Assembly (NCBI RefSeq): GCF_017829975.1
Contig: NZ_JAEEGA010000024.1
Span: forward strand, 32,826 to 70,364
Reading direction: 5' to 3'
DNA from: Vagococcus allomyrinae
GTDB taxonomy: Bacteria > Bacillota > Bacilli > Lactobacillales > Vagococcaceae
DNA: 37,539 nucleotides
A program made the translations under genes and the position numbers. Of this stretch, positions 23,454 through 31,864 are shown one piece after another (position 1 is the stretch's first letter; each line of letters begins with the position of its first letter). The notes beneath the pieces were generated by a model that ran no database searches, was not told the origin of the DNA, and saw only the letters and a program-made list of their open reading frames with translations.

Positions 23454-23855
23454 TTATATAAATTCACTTTCTAGACGTTTTGTTGTTTTATTGGAATAAG
23501 AATAGTAACAGGGCTTATTGTCATAAAAAATTTCTTCAGAAAAAACAACCTCAGATTCTGGTAACTTTTCAATAATAGCCGGTGGAACAAAATATTCATT
23601 TGTTTTCTTGAATTTGAAAAATAGACTAGTTCCACATAAATTACAAAATCCTCGTTCCCCTTCTGCCGAAGAAGTCAGAATCACTAAGTTGTCTATTGAA
23701 TTAAATATAACAGAAGATCCACATTCGATACTTGCAAAACCAGTAGAACTGTTCAATTTTCTGCACATTTGACAATGACAAATTGTTAATTCAAAACTTT
23801 TTAGAGTCACTTCAAAACAAACTGCCTTACAAAAGCAAGTACACCTATATTTCAT
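23454..23855 (-). CDS. GFA/CENP-V-type zinc-binding protein
   Basis: This 133-residue protein starts MKYRCTCFCKAVCFEV, with ATG 23855 and AGGAGA upstream. The frame continues to 23927, but that part overlaps the neighbouring gene and lacks family similarity. It has the GFA-fold Cys pattern: CxCxxxxC at the N terminus, CHCQMCRKL, and FCNLCGTSLFF near residue 83. These ligate zinc. The family is named after glutathione-dependent formaldehyde-activating enzymes, but most members are uncharacterised, so no substrate is assigned. It is the last gene of operon B, 34 bp after the YtxH-like gene, and is followed directly by a terminator. Confidence 0.85.
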   Translation of the reverse strand: MKYRCTCFCKAVCFEVTLKSFELTICHCQMCRKLNSSTGFASIECGSSVIFNSIDNLVILTSSAEGERGFCNLCGTSLFFKFKKTNEYFVPPAIIEKLPESEVVFSEEIFYDNKPCYYSYSNKTTKRLESEFI

Positions 23856-23889
23856 TCCGATGTCTCCTCTTAAAATGTATTCATAGGCA

Positions 23890-24219
23890 TCAAACAGATA
23901 AATCTGGTATCTCATTATTGAGATCATTGCCTGTCTTTTTAAACTGATCAGATGGATCGTCTGTTTGACAACTTATCGAAGACAAAGCTTCTTCAGCACT
24001 TTTGACAGCTTCATCTTTAACCAAGTCCGCATACTCATAACCTTTCTCTTGAACATACTCACCATAATCAAAAATTCTATTTTTTAGATCATCTGTCTGT
24101 TCAGCCAAATACTCACGCAATTTTTCACCGGATTTTGGAGTCATTAAAAGAGCCGCCATCGCTGCAGCCGTACCGCCAATAATCACACCCAAAAAGAAAC
24201 CATCTGTTTTTTTTCCCAT
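23890..24219 (-). CDS. YtxH-domain general stress protein
   Basis: This 109-residue protein has one N-terminal membrane segment (GFFLGVIIGGTAAAMAALLM) followed by TPKSGEKLREYLAEQTDDL, the YtxH family signature, and a charged helical tail rich in Glu/Lys. In Bacillus subtilis the ytxG-ytxH pair belongs to the general stress regulon, and here too a DUF948 (YtxG-like) gene lies directly upstream, 23 bp away. GGAG precedes the ATG. The likely place is the cytoplasmic membrane with the helical tail outside or inside; the function is unknown. Confidence 0.9.
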   Translation of the reverse strand: MGKKTDGFFLGVIIGGTAAAMAALLMTPKSGEKLREYLAEQTDDLKNRIFDYGEYVQEKGYEYADLVKDEAVKSAEEALSSISCQTDDPSDQFKKTGNDLNNEIPDLSV

Positions 24220-24242
24220 AATTAAATTCTCCTCAATGTTTT

Positions 24243-24686
24243 CTATTTTTTCAAGAACCTAAATGCTAACTTTCCTAACTTCGCACCAACGGATTCCTTC
24301 GTTGCATTACTACTACTGACTCCAACTTTATTCGCAACACGACGGCTATATGCATTTAAATCAGACACACTTTTCCCTAAATCTGCAACTGCTGTAAATA
24401 GCGGGTCAATCGTTACTACTTTTTTAGTTATATCTGCCAACAATTCATTACTTTTCACTAATAAATCTTCGATTTGAATTGTTAAAACATTGACATCTTT
24501 AGTTATCGCTTGAATGGTTACATTCGTTTCATCTAGAATTCCTGATGTCTTATCAATCACCTGATTGGTCTTTTCGATTGTTTTGGTTACTTTCGGAATA
24601 ATGATCACACTACTGACAACAGTTACCACAACCAAAATGACAAAGGCAACTGCTGCAATAATTGCTGCTACTTCTACACCGGTCAT
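24243..24686 (-). CDS. DUF948 (YtxG-like) membrane protein
   Basis: This 147-residue protein has one N-terminal membrane helix (VEVAAIIAAVAFVILVVV). A long amphipathic helical region follows, with repeated V/I-x-x heptads (KVTKTIEKTNQVIDKTSGIL, DETNVTIQAITKDVNVLTIQ), as in DUF948. The start ATG 24686 is preferred over the GTG two codons earlier, because GAAAGGG lies eight bases upstream. That site is part of the last codons of the DUF308 gene, so translation is probably coupled. It pairs with the YtxH-like gene downstream. It is probably a membrane-anchored coiled-coil stress protein. Confidence 0.88.
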   Translation of the reverse strand: MTGVEVAAIIAAVAFVILVVVTVVSSVIIIPKVTKTIEKTNQVIDKTSGILDETNVTIQAITKDVNVLTIQIEDLLVKSNELLADITKKVVTIDPLFTAVADLGKSVSDLNAYSRRVANKVGVSSSNATKESVGAKLGKLAFRFLKK

Positions 24687-24691
24687 ACACA

Positions 24692-25249
24692 CTACCCTTT
24701 CTTTGACTTACTTGAATCACTAAAAAATGTCTCCTCTTTAGGTAACAGGAAAATTAAGAGAAGTTGACTAACCCCCATAAATATCAGTTGAAACGCGACC
24801 GTCCAATAGAAAATAGCAACCGCCAAACGAGGGTCAAGTAGTGACTGAATACCAAACCATACAATCAACACGTTAACTATAATGATTAACCACTTCAGGC
24901 CACTCTCAGCTTTAAAAACCATCATCATGTTTAAAACCGCTGTTAAGATCATTCCCCACACAACTGTATAGACAATGAGTACTGCACCACTGGCAGGGTT
25001 CCTTAAAAAGAATACTAAACCAAATCCACCAATTAGAAGACCTTCAATCATCCTTAATATCTTTTGTCCCCAACCACTGACAAAAAACAACCCATCGATC
25101 ACGACAATTGCCCCACTAACCACAAGACCAATTCCTGCAATCAGTAAAAATAGAGCTCCTTTTTGTACAGGATTTATCATAAACAGCACACCAATCAGCA
25201 TAAAGACACTACCGCGCAAAAACGCTTTTACTTTTTCATTTTTCAGCAT
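24692..25249 (-). CDS. DUF308 family membrane protein (operon B copy)
   Basis: This 185-residue protein has six hydrophobic segments. It starts MLKNEKVKAFLRGSVFMLIG, with ATG 25249 and GGGAG upstream; the frame reaching 25276 lacks a ribosome binding site. It shares FMINPVQKG, LVFFLRNPASGAV, WFGIQSLLDPRLAVAIFYWT and a C-terminal LLPKEE with the operon A protein at 10802-11344, so these two are paralogues. It follows the YitT gene by 44 bp. Its 3' end overlaps the ribosome binding site of the DUF948 gene. Function unknown. Confidence 0.88.
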   Translation of the reverse strand: MLKNEKVKAFLRGSVFMLIGVLFMINPVQKGALFLLIAGIGLVVSGAIVVIDGLFFVSGWGQKILRMIEGLLIGGFGLVFFLRNPASGAVLIVYTVVWGMILTAVLNMMMVFKAESGLKWLIIIVNVLIVWFGIQSLLDPRLAVAIFYWTVAFQLIFMGVSQLLLIFLLPKEETFFSDSSKSKKG

Positions 25250-25293
25250 ATTATCTCCCTCACTTTTCATTTTCATTTACCTTCTGGTAACCA

Positions 25294-26133
25294 CTACCCC
25301 AAAGGTTGATACGTAAACCCTAACCCATGAACTTCCGCTACGTTATAGGCGATTACGAAGGAATTGTTGTCAATACTATCAACAAGCTTTAATACGGTAG
25401 GGTATTCCTGATTACTTAAAATAATCATTAACATGTTCTTTTCACGCCCAGTATACCCTCCTGATACTGAGAATACCGTAATTCCTCGGCTAACTGTTTC
25501 AAGAAGTTTTTCCTTGATTTCCTCAATACTGTTTTCACTCATAATCATCACTGCTTTTCGTCTCTTAAGTCCTGTTTCAATGTAACTCATAACAATAGAC
25601 GTAATCGCAATTGACACAATCGCATATAAAAATTCTTCAAAACCAAAAATAATAATATTAAACACAACAATAATCGCGTCTGTCGTTAACAACCCTATAG
25701 ACGTACTAAGTCCTGTATATTTTTTTAAAATCAATGGAGGAATAGTTGTGCCACCACTTGAGGCTCCCATTTTGTACAGCATGGCTACTCCAACAGCAAA
25801 AACAGCACTTCCGACAATTACAGATAATAACCGATCTTCCGCCACCATTACCTCGGGGATAATCGCTAATGAGATAGGTAATAAAATACTCCCAATTACT
25901 GTATTAATAAATATTAGTCTTCCTAGAAAGAAAAAGGTTAGAATCAACATCACGCCATTCAAAAGTAAGACCGTCACCGCTCTGTCAATTCCTAACGCTT
26001 GTTCAACTAATATACCGATGCCACTAACTCCCCCTGCAGCGATATGATGGGGTGCCAAAAACACGTTAACACTGATACCCAATAAACCAATTGCCAAAGC
26101 TACCATTGGCAGCTTTTTTACAGCTTCTTTCAT
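25294..26133 (-). CDS. YitT family membrane protein (operon B copy)
   Basis: This 279-residue protein is the same length as its operon A paralogue when started at ATG 26133 (MKEAVKKLPMVALAIGLLG); GAGG lies eight bases upstream. It has the YitT membrane region (APHHIAAGGVSGIGILVEQ, MGASSGGTTIPPLILKKYTG) and a DUF2179 C-terminal domain (SRGITVFSVSGGYTGREKNM … HGLGFTYQPLG). Changes relative to the A copy are spread evenly and mostly conservative, so both appear to be under selection. It is located between the M20 and DUF308 genes. Confidence 0.93.
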   Translation of the reverse strand: MKEAVKKLPMVALAIGLLGISVNVFLAPHHIAAGGVSGIGILVEQALGIDRAVTVLLLNGVMLILTFFFLGRLIFINTVIGSILLPISLAIIPEVMVAEDRLLSVIVGSAVFAVGVAMLYKMGASSGGTTIPPLILKKYTGLSTSIGLLTTDAIIVVFNIIIFGFEEFLYAIVSIAITSIVMSYIETGLKRRKAVMIMSENSIEEIKEKLLETVSRGITVFSVSGGYTGREKNMLMIILSNQEYPTVLKLVDSIDNNSFVIAYNVAEVHGLGFTYQPLG

Positions 26134-26173
26134 TGATTCCACCTCTTTTCTAAACTAAGCCGGTGAGACTTAC

Positions 26174-27286
26174 CTATTTGATAACTGTTGAAACCAAATG
26201 CAAGACCATATTAGTTGCCGTTTCTAATTCTTTTGTAGGAATGTACTCGTTAACTGTATGGATTTTTTCATATCCGATGGACAGATTTGCTGTCTCTTTT
26301 CCCTTTGCGTTAAACACATTTGCGTCACTTCCACCGCCACTCACGTCATACGTTACTAAGCGATCCACAGCCATTATTGCTTGTGTTGCTAACCGAACCG
26401 TTCGATGATCGTCAGTTAAACGATAACCAACTGATTTTACATCCGTCACACTCCGTGCTTCTCCACCTAAGACGTTAGCTGATTCAGAGAATTGATCTAT
26501 CATATGAGAGACTTGAGATTCACATTCACTATGAGAAATAGCACGAGCTTCAGCTGTCACTTTTACTTCATCTGCCACAATATTCGTTGCTGTACCACCA
26601 TGTATAGACCCAATGTTAGCAGTCGTTTCAGAATTAATTCGACCTAAGCGCATCTTGGAAATGGCTTTCGCTGCAATTGTTATTGCGGATACCCCCTTCT
26701 CAGGTTCCAAACCAGCATGAGCTGTTTTCCCCTTGATAGTTGTTTCTATTCCTACAAGCGTTGGACTTGCAACTGTGATACTCCCGACAGGCCCCCCATT
26801 ATCTAAAACAAACCCAATATCTGACTCTAACTGACTAACATCAAAGGCGTTAGCCCCGACTAGACCAATCTCTTCGCCTGGTGATAGAACAAATTCCAAG
26901 ACACCATGTGGTAACTTTTGTTCCTTTAACCGCTCAATAACTTCAATCATAATCGCAATTCCGGCCTTATCATCTGCCCCTAATATTGTCGTCCCATCTG
27001 AAAAGATAGCATCCTCTTTGATAATTGGGGAGATTCCCACACCTGGTGTCACTGTATCAACGTGACAAGAAAAGAAAATTGGCTCAGCTTCTACGATGCC
27101 TGGTAAACGACATAATAAATTATTTGCCCCAAGACCTGTTTTTTCCATACTTTGATCTTCAATCGTCTCTAATCCTAGTTGGGCAAAACGTTCTTTTAAA
27201 AACTGTTGAAATCTTCCTTCGTTTTTTGATTCAGAGTCAATCTTTACTAACTCTATAAAAGTATTAATTAATCGTTCTTGGCTCAT
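26174..27286 (-). CDS. M20 family zinc metallopeptidase, PepT-like (operon B copy)
   Basis: This 370-residue enzyme is the same length as the operon A copy. It keeps every catalytic landmark: FFSCHVDTVTPGVG, GADDKAGIAIMIEV, SPGEEIGLVGANAF, LDNGGPVGSIT, TAHAGLEPEKGVSAI and SGGGSDANVFNAKG. The peptide or amide substrate is unknown. Start ATG 27286 follows GAGTGAGA, a weak site. The gene lies 83 bp after the transporter gene and 40 bp before YitT. Conservation of both copies argues against redundancy and for differing specificity or regulation, which is inferred. Confidence 0.93.
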   Translation of the reverse strand: MSQERLINTFIELVKIDSESKNEGRFQQFLKERFAQLGLETIEDQSMEKTGLGANNLLCRLPGIVEAEPIFFSCHVDTVTPGVGISPIIKEDAIFSDGTTILGADDKAGIAIMIEVIERLKEQKLPHGVLEFVLSPGEEIGLVGANAFDVSQLESDIGFVLDNGGPVGSITVASPTLVGIETTIKGKTAHAGLEPEKGVSAITIAAKAISKMRLGRINSETTANIGSIHGGTATNIVADEVKVTAEARAISHSECESQVSHMIDQFSESANVLGGEARSVTDVKSVGYRLTDDHRTVRLATQAIMAVDRLVTYDVSGGGSDANVFNAKGKETANLSIGYEKIHTVNEYIPTKELETATNMVLHLVSTVIK

Positions 27287-27369
27287 TCGATCTCACTCCT
27301 CGTTTAATAAATTAGTTGACCCACAGCTTTCCATAAGCATTAAGCCATGAACATCATACTGGAAAATAT

Positions 27370-28575
27370 TTACCCAATCATAAACCCTACGATAATGCCT
27401 CCAGTAATAACTGAGGTAATAGTGACAGTTGAAAAACCAGCTGTTACCATAATCGGTAAAATATTTTGTTCAATCACTGCAATTTCTTCCGGTGATTCTC
27501 CTACTGCCTCTGCGGCTTCTTTTGTCAGCACCATGGTACCAGGAAAACCAAAAAAGGTCGTCATTCCTACAGCTAAAGATAAAGGACCAGAATACCCAAC
27601 ACTTTTTCCGATAAAATAAGAACTTATAAAGATGGCCAACACACCTGCTACTAAGTAAAAACATATAGGCCAAATAAGAGCCACTAAGTCTGAAGGAACA
27701 ATATCTGCCAAAGGACCAAACGCAATGACCATGATGGAAACCATCAATAAACCAAAAGTATCTGTGGTTGAAAGAGCATTCGGCTTCAATATCTTAAAGT
27801 GTCTTAAAATAATGCCTAATAACAAGGCAATCACGAAGGTATTTACATTCCCTTGCGTCCAATCACTAATTATCATCGCGACATAAACTGTCATTGCTAG
27901 TAAAAAGAGAGTGCCATAAGCAGTCTGTAAAAAGTCAGGTAGGATACTGATACGATCTTCTTTTGTATTTTCTTCAACTTCTTTTTCATAAAATTCTAAA
28001 TTGCCTTTACGATATTCTGTTTGAACCCGTCGAGCTTCTTTCTTTAAGATATTAGCAGTCACCAAAAAACCTACTAAATTTTTCATATTTAACACTAACA
28101 GCGGGAAGACTGCTAATAAATACCCGCTCAACATTCCTGCGTCTCCACCTTCAGCTAATATCCTTGAAGCCTCTTCCTGGACCATCAAAATGGATAAAGT
28201 ACCTCCTGTAATTGAGGCTGTCCCGGCTACTGCAACATTAGTATCAAATAGTTGCATGCCCACGAGTAATAAGATAACCGTCATCACTACGACAGTCACA
28301 ACTCCGATTAGAAACGTTCTCCATTGAGCTTTCAAATCCTCAATGCTCATCATTGTTCCAAGGTGAACAATGATGATACCAATTACCGCATTCCCCAAGT
28401 TCAACAACCCTGAATTTAAAATTAAATCATGAGGAAGTATGTCTGTCGCAAACCCTACTAAAAAGATAATTGAGGCGACTAACATCATGGATATAAGCGC
28501 CTTTGTTTTCTTTGATACTAACTCTCCAATTGTCCAAACAAGCATAACAATTCCAAATGCAACCACTGGTGGCAT
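27370..28575 (-). CDS. Secondary transporter, GltS-like sodium:solute symporter (operon B copy)
   Basis: This is a 401-residue membrane protein, the same length as its operon A paralogue and very similar to it. The hydrophilic loop KKEARRVQTEYRKGNLEFYE and the conserved GTASITGGTLSILMVQE and GFPGTMVLTKEAAEAVGES stretches are all kept. Start ATG 28575 (MPPVVAFG) is ten bases after GGAG. A GTG three codons earlier would put the start almost on the ribosome binding site. It is the first gene of operon B. The exact substrate and coupling ion are not readable from sequence. Confidence 0.8.
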   Translation of the reverse strand: MPPVVAFGIVMLVWTIGELVSKKTKALISMMLVASIIFLVGFATDILPHDLILNSGLLNLGNAVIGIIIVHLGTMMSIEDLKAQWRTFLIGVVTVVVMTVILLLVGMQLFDTNVAVAGTASITGGTLSILMVQEEASRILAEGGDAGMLSGYLLAVFPLLVLNMKNLVGFLVTANILKKEARRVQTEYRKGNLEFYEKEVEENTKEDRISILPDFLQTAYGTLFLLAMTVYVAMIISDWTQGNVNTFVIALLLGIILRHFKILKPNALSTTDTFGLLMVSIMVIAFGPLADIVPSDLVALIWPICFYLVAGVLAIFISSYFIGKSVGYSGPLSLAVGMTTFFGFPGTMVLTKEAAEAVGESPEEIAVIEQNILPIMVTAGFSTVTITSVITGGIIVGFMIG

Positions 28576-29249
28576 ACCATCCACTCTCCTTTTCAGTTAT
28601 TCAATTTTTCCTTAATTCACCACTTCGAAAAAAATCATACTCTATTTTGTTAGAAAGTCTACTAGAACAAAAAAACCGAATTACTTTTCATCATTACATT
28701 AGTAATATAAATTTCGATGACAACAAGTGCTACATAATCTTAATTTTTCATAACAATTGGTCTAACTTTTCCAAAAATTATTAGTTCATTTTCATATCCG
28801 TTCCCATTAAATAAATTCTTCATCAAACATTACCTATGCACTAACATTCTTACTAAGTAAATATTAATTTTTTCCTTCCGAGTGAATAACAAACATTTGT
28901 TATATTATCTCCCAATCCCCCTTTTTGTAAAATAAGTATACAATGTATCCGTTTTCCAGTCGATTTATGTGCTTAATAAATATCATTTTTATCCAATTCC
29001 CCTTGAACCTAAACACGGTGTTAAGTAAGAGAAAATAATAGCACCCGTACTACAAAAAACATGGAAATGATTGCTCTTTCTCCAAAAAAGGAGAGACAGA
29101 AAAGAATCTCTTAGACTCTTCAGTATCCATCAAACTCAAATACGTTGATGGAGGTGCTGCATCATTTTACTAAACCACGAGAACTCTCTTTGTTTCTATA
29201 ATAATTACCAACAGAACTCTCAAATTGATTCTCATAATTAGATCTTATC
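28576..29249. promoter_or_regulatory. Upstream region of operon B
   Basis: A gene-free 674 bp. It contains a perfect palindrome ATAACAAACATTTGTTAT (28886-28903), a candidate operator, and two small hairpins (CTTTCTCC/GGAGAGA near 29080, and TCCATCAA/TTGATGGA at 29126-29152). The upstream region of operon A has a different palindrome, so the two operons may be controlled differently. No ribosomal or transfer RNA seen. Confidence 0.4.
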
Positions 29250-29684
29250 TTAAACCATTTTTGAAAACCTTATAAGCTTATTTTTGTCTTTCAATGAAAA
29301 AGAACTGCAATCTATATTCAGTTTATCGTTTTTGTTTGCCCTATTAATTATTGTTAACACAAATTTACTTTCTATTATTAAGAAAGGAATATCTTTATAT
29401 CCTAAAATAAATTCATCATAAAAAAAATCATAATTTTGATAAGAATAATTATTCCCGCGATAAACTAATTGTTTATCTTTTGATAACTCAATATTATTAC
29501 TCCTATTTTTTACTAATCGACAAACAATAGACAAGATATAGATTGAAGTTGGAATTGAAAAAAATGTCACTATATCATTTTTAATCCACAAAATATTCAC
29601 GAAAAGTAAGATAAGTGAAAGACAAGGAAATACTAGCAACTGAAAAAAATGCTGGTTATCTCTTCTAAGATATGTAATATTCAA
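29250..29684 (-). CDS. Small membrane protein, unknown function
   Basis: This 144-residue protein has two close N-terminal membrane helices (FFQLLVFPCLSLILLFVNIL and IVTFFSIPTSIYILSIVCRL). A soluble region of short strands follows (ELSKDKQLVYRGNNYSYQNY, FLIIESKFVLTIIN), with some resemblance to PH-like membrane proteins. It seems to start at TTG 29684, four bases after the stop of the upstream gene, so the two are coupled. The upstream gene has the same two-helix-plus-strands design, so the pair may be related or form a complex. I do not recognise a family. Codon use is very AT-rich. Confidence 0.7.
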   Translation of the reverse strand: MNITYLRRDNQHFFQLLVFPCLSLILLFVNILWIKNDIVTFFSIPTSIYILSIVCRLVKNRSNNIELSKDKQLVYRGNNYSYQNYDFFYDEFILGYKDIPFLIIESKFVLTIINRANKNDKLNIDCSSFSLKDKNKLIRFSKMV

Positions 29685-29688
29685 TATT

Positions 29689-30087
29689 CTATATCCCCAC
29701 TACTGTCTTATAATCTTTTTTGGATAGAGATAAAATGTAAGAGACTTCTTTGTCTCTGTTTGAAAAAGAAAACTTATTGCCTGTTACCCTAATAATTAGA
29801 TCTTCATAGGTAGAAGAAAAAGTTCCTACTTTTAAGCCAGCTTCATACAATGTAATACATGGCTCTTGTTTGATGTTAATTATTTTAAATATCCCATGAA
29901 TAATGGCTAATATTCCTAAAAATAAAATAAGATATCTTGCATTAATCCCTGAATAAGCATAGTTCTCTAAAATCTCCCTAGTTACTGGTACAAATAGCAA
30001 CAAGATACCAAAACACCCCACCACCAATTGAATTACATAGTTGGTTGCTGTCGGCTGAATCACTTTAGTTTCTTTTCCTAAATTCAT
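29689..30087 (-). CDS. Small membrane protein, unknown function
   Basis: This 132-residue protein has two N-terminal membrane helices (IQLVVGCFGILLLFVPVTRE and ARYLILFLGILAIIHGIFKI). A beta-rich soluble part follows (EPCITLYEAGLKVGTFSSTY, EDLIIRVTGNKFSFSNRDKE) that looks PH-like. A TATAAT read on the minus strand lies at 30132-30137, upstream, so this is probably the first gene of a two-gene unit with 29250-29684. The ribosome binding site is weak (GAAAGAAGTGA). Function is not recognised; paired PH-like membrane proteins often occur in cell-surface or toxin-linked loci, but nothing here proves that. Confidence 0.72.
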   Translation of the reverse strand: MNLGKETKVIQPTATNYVIQLVVGCFGILLLFVPVTREILENYAYSGINARYLILFLGILAIIHGIFKIINIKQEPCITLYEAGLKVGTFSSTYEDLIIRVTGNKFSFSNRDKEVSYILSLSKKDYKTVVGI

Positions 30088-30131
30088 GTATAATCACTTC
30101 TTTCAAAGATTTATTAAGGTTCTGTTGTTAT

Positions 30132-30137
30132 ATTATA
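30132..30137 (-). promoter_or_regulatory. -10 box upstream of the two-gene membrane unit
   Basis: TATAAT on the minus strand, about 45-50 bp before the ATG at 30087. The -35 region (around ACAATA, 18 bases upstream) is poor. Confidence 0.4.
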
Positions 30138-30178
30138 GTAAGCTCTTTTATCGTCTATTGTATAAAAAATGCTACTAT

Positions 30179-30616
30179 TTAAAAATCCAACTCTCCTCTA
30201 AAATAGGTAGATAATCTAGTTGAGTTCGTAGTATTTGTAAATCCCTCAAGAATTTTATTTGATTTCATGGGACTATCAATTTGAAAAGTGGGATTTTGTT
30301 TGATACATGTTTGGAATCCGATTACTGTATTCTCATTGGGATAGGTACCTAAATCAATTGCTGATTGTAATACATCACATAGAGACAGCGCTTGTTGTAT
30401 TTTATTATTCGTAGCTTCTTGAGTTCTCTTAGTTTGATTAGGTAAATTCAACGCTCGAAATGATTGACCGAGATTAGCTACTTGAGCCAATAAAAGTTGA
30501 TTTACTTCTAAAAGTGTTGCATATCTATTTCTCAATTCTCTTTCCTCAAATAACTGATCATCCATTTTGGAAAGCCTGTCTCTATCAACTTGGGGTAATC
30601 CCACTTCATTTTCCAT
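30179..30616 (-). CDS. Hypothetical 145-residue protein
   Basis: This soluble, mostly helical protein shows no signal peptide or membrane segment. The N-terminal half is coiled-coil like (RDRLSKMDDQLFEERELRNR, YATLLEVNQLLLAQVANLGQ). A polar region follows (NQTKRTQEATNNKIQQALSL) and a short conserved-looking C terminus (RLSTYFRGELDF). GAGGAG precedes the ATG at 30616. It lies 336 bp downstream of the second resolvase-like gene and upstream of the membrane pair, all on the minus strand, so it might be transcribed with either. I do not recognise a family. Confidence 0.7.
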   Translation of the reverse strand: MENEVGLPQVDRDRLSKMDDQLFEERELRNRYATLLEVNQLLLAQVANLGQSFRALNLPNQTKRTQEATNNKIQQALSLCDVLQSAIDLGTYPNENTVIGFQTCIKQNPTFQIDSPMKSNKILEGFTNTTNSTRLSTYFRGELDF

Positions 30617-30952
30617 AATGTACTCCTCTTATTGTTGCACTTTTTAAATTTGTATTGCATTATTTCAGAACTTTAATCAATCAGTAAACTGTCAGCTGAA
30701 GGGAAATCTTTAACCACGATAAATACGCAACTCTAGATTTCCTTTTTCATAATGTCAATCATAGTTTGTGTCATAATCGTTCTCCTAACTTCAAATTCTA
30801 CAAAATTTAGATTTCAAGTTACTGATTTCTTATTTTCTTCAAATAGGTACATTTTTTCTTTTTGAGTTTACATGTCCTGTAATAATAGTATAATTAAAAC
30901 ACATTGAATTTTTTACACTTTGATGGTGTTGCGATATGAAATGAATTCTTTA
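30617..30952. other. Intergenic region with a 13-codon reading frame
   Basis: A short minus-strand frame starts ATG 30774 behind GGAGAACG and encodes MTQTMIDIMKKEI, ending at 30733. A shift of one frame would continue it as NLELRIYRG, so it may be the start of a broken gene. GAGTTTACAT at 30864 resembles the arm of the invertible element at 7701 over about ten bases, but no partner arm is seen nearby. Confidence 0.35.
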
Positions 30953-31504
30953 CTAATCTGAAAATGTATTTGTAAGTAATTTGAATGTTTCATCACTCAT
31001 AGTGGCATATTTATGAACTGTTCCTAACGAGACATCACACAAAAACGCAACTTCCCTTAAACCTCTCAATTCTTGTTGAGCTAAATACCGAATTTTCAAA
31101 ATAGTTTGTTTTCCTAAACTTGGACGACCAGATCGTTTCCCATTTTTTCTTGCATTTTCTAGCCCTAACTTAGTTCTCCTTCTCATTACATTCTTATCTC
31201 TGGAGCTCATCTTTACTATGATATTCATGTAATCTTCATTTGAATCTGTCTCCTTTTCAAGAAATGTAAGCATATTTATTTGCTCGCAAAACTCTTCTAA
31301 TATTGCTCCTAATTGAAGTATCATGAGTCCTGTATTTTCTACATTTCGAACTACAAGCTCATACATGGAATAATCAATTAAAAACTGTTCAAATTCCTCT
31401 CGGTATTCTTTGTAATTTTTCCCCCGGATCACAATATCACAATTGCCATGTGTCTTTAGATGTTCTACTTCATCTAAGCCCCCTACTGTATACCCAATTT
31501 TCAT
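30953..31504 (-). CDS. Second catalytically inactive serine-resolvase-like DNA-binding protein
   Basis: This 183-residue protein has a degenerate resolvase-like N-terminal fold (MKIGYTVGGLDEVEHLKTHG), a linker helix with DKNVMRRRTKLGLENARKNG, then RSGRPSLGK and a helix-turn-helix (LREVAFLCDVSLGTVHKY). The YxRVS nucleophile motif has become YTVGG. The region where the two active-site arginines should be reads ELVVRNVENTGLMILQ, so recombination is not expected. It shares the VSLG[S/T]VHKY recognition helix with the protein at 6919-7467. GAGGTG precedes the ATG. It lies 37 bp downstream of the 99-residue gene and next to the second WxL locus, so it is probably a regulator of it. A role as an assembly partner of an active invertase is also possible. 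Confidence 0.78.
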   Translation of the reverse strand: MKIGYTVGGLDEVEHLKTHGNCDIVIRGKNYKEYREEFEQFLIDYSMYELVVRNVENTGLMILQLGAILEEFCEQINMLTFLEKETDSNEDYMNIIVKMSSRDKNVMRRRTKLGLENARKNGKRSGRPSLGKQTILKIRYLAQQELRGLREVAFLCDVSLGTVHKYATMSDETFKLLTNTFSD

Positions 31505-31541
31505 TTTTTCACCTCATTATTTTAATAAAAAATATCGCATA

Positions 31542-31841
31542 CTACATGGTACATTTATCAAATTTCAATAATGATTCAATAATTTTCAAGATGTATTCAA
31601 GTTCTCTTAGTTCACTATATGCAAATTGAGGTATCTTTACTTTCTTAGTAAATTTATTGTAATGCATATTCCTCAGTAATACCTCATGTCTACTAGTCTC
31701 GATCACTCGTTTCAGTTGACCACCATATTTAAAAGTTATTGCTTCATCTGGATATTTACTCTTATACTCATTCCATGTCCATTCCAACATTTTTAAATTG
31801 TTTTTCATTTTTTTGTATGAATCATAAGACAATGAAATCAT
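31542..31841 (-). CDS. Hypothetical 99-residue protein, WxL-locus associated
   Basis: This soluble, helical, basic protein starts MISLSYDSYKKMKNNLKMLE and ends YILKIIESLLKFDKCTM, with an aromatic- and Lys-rich middle (RNMHYNKFTKKVKIPQFAY). There is no signal peptide. GAGG precedes the ATG by eight bases. It forms a two-gene unit with the resolvase-like protein downstream (37 bp gap) and follows the WxL-interacting protein gene by 106 bp, which includes a probable promoter. I do not recognise a family. It may be a partner of the DNA-binding protein. Confidence 0.7.
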   Translation of the reverse strand: MISLSYDSYKKMKNNLKMLEWTWNEYKSKYPDEAITFKYGGQLKRVIETSRHEVLLRNMHYNKFTKKVKIPQFAYSELRELEYILKIIESLLKFDKCTM

Positions 31842-31864
31842 GTTTATAACCTCGTTTTCATTTC

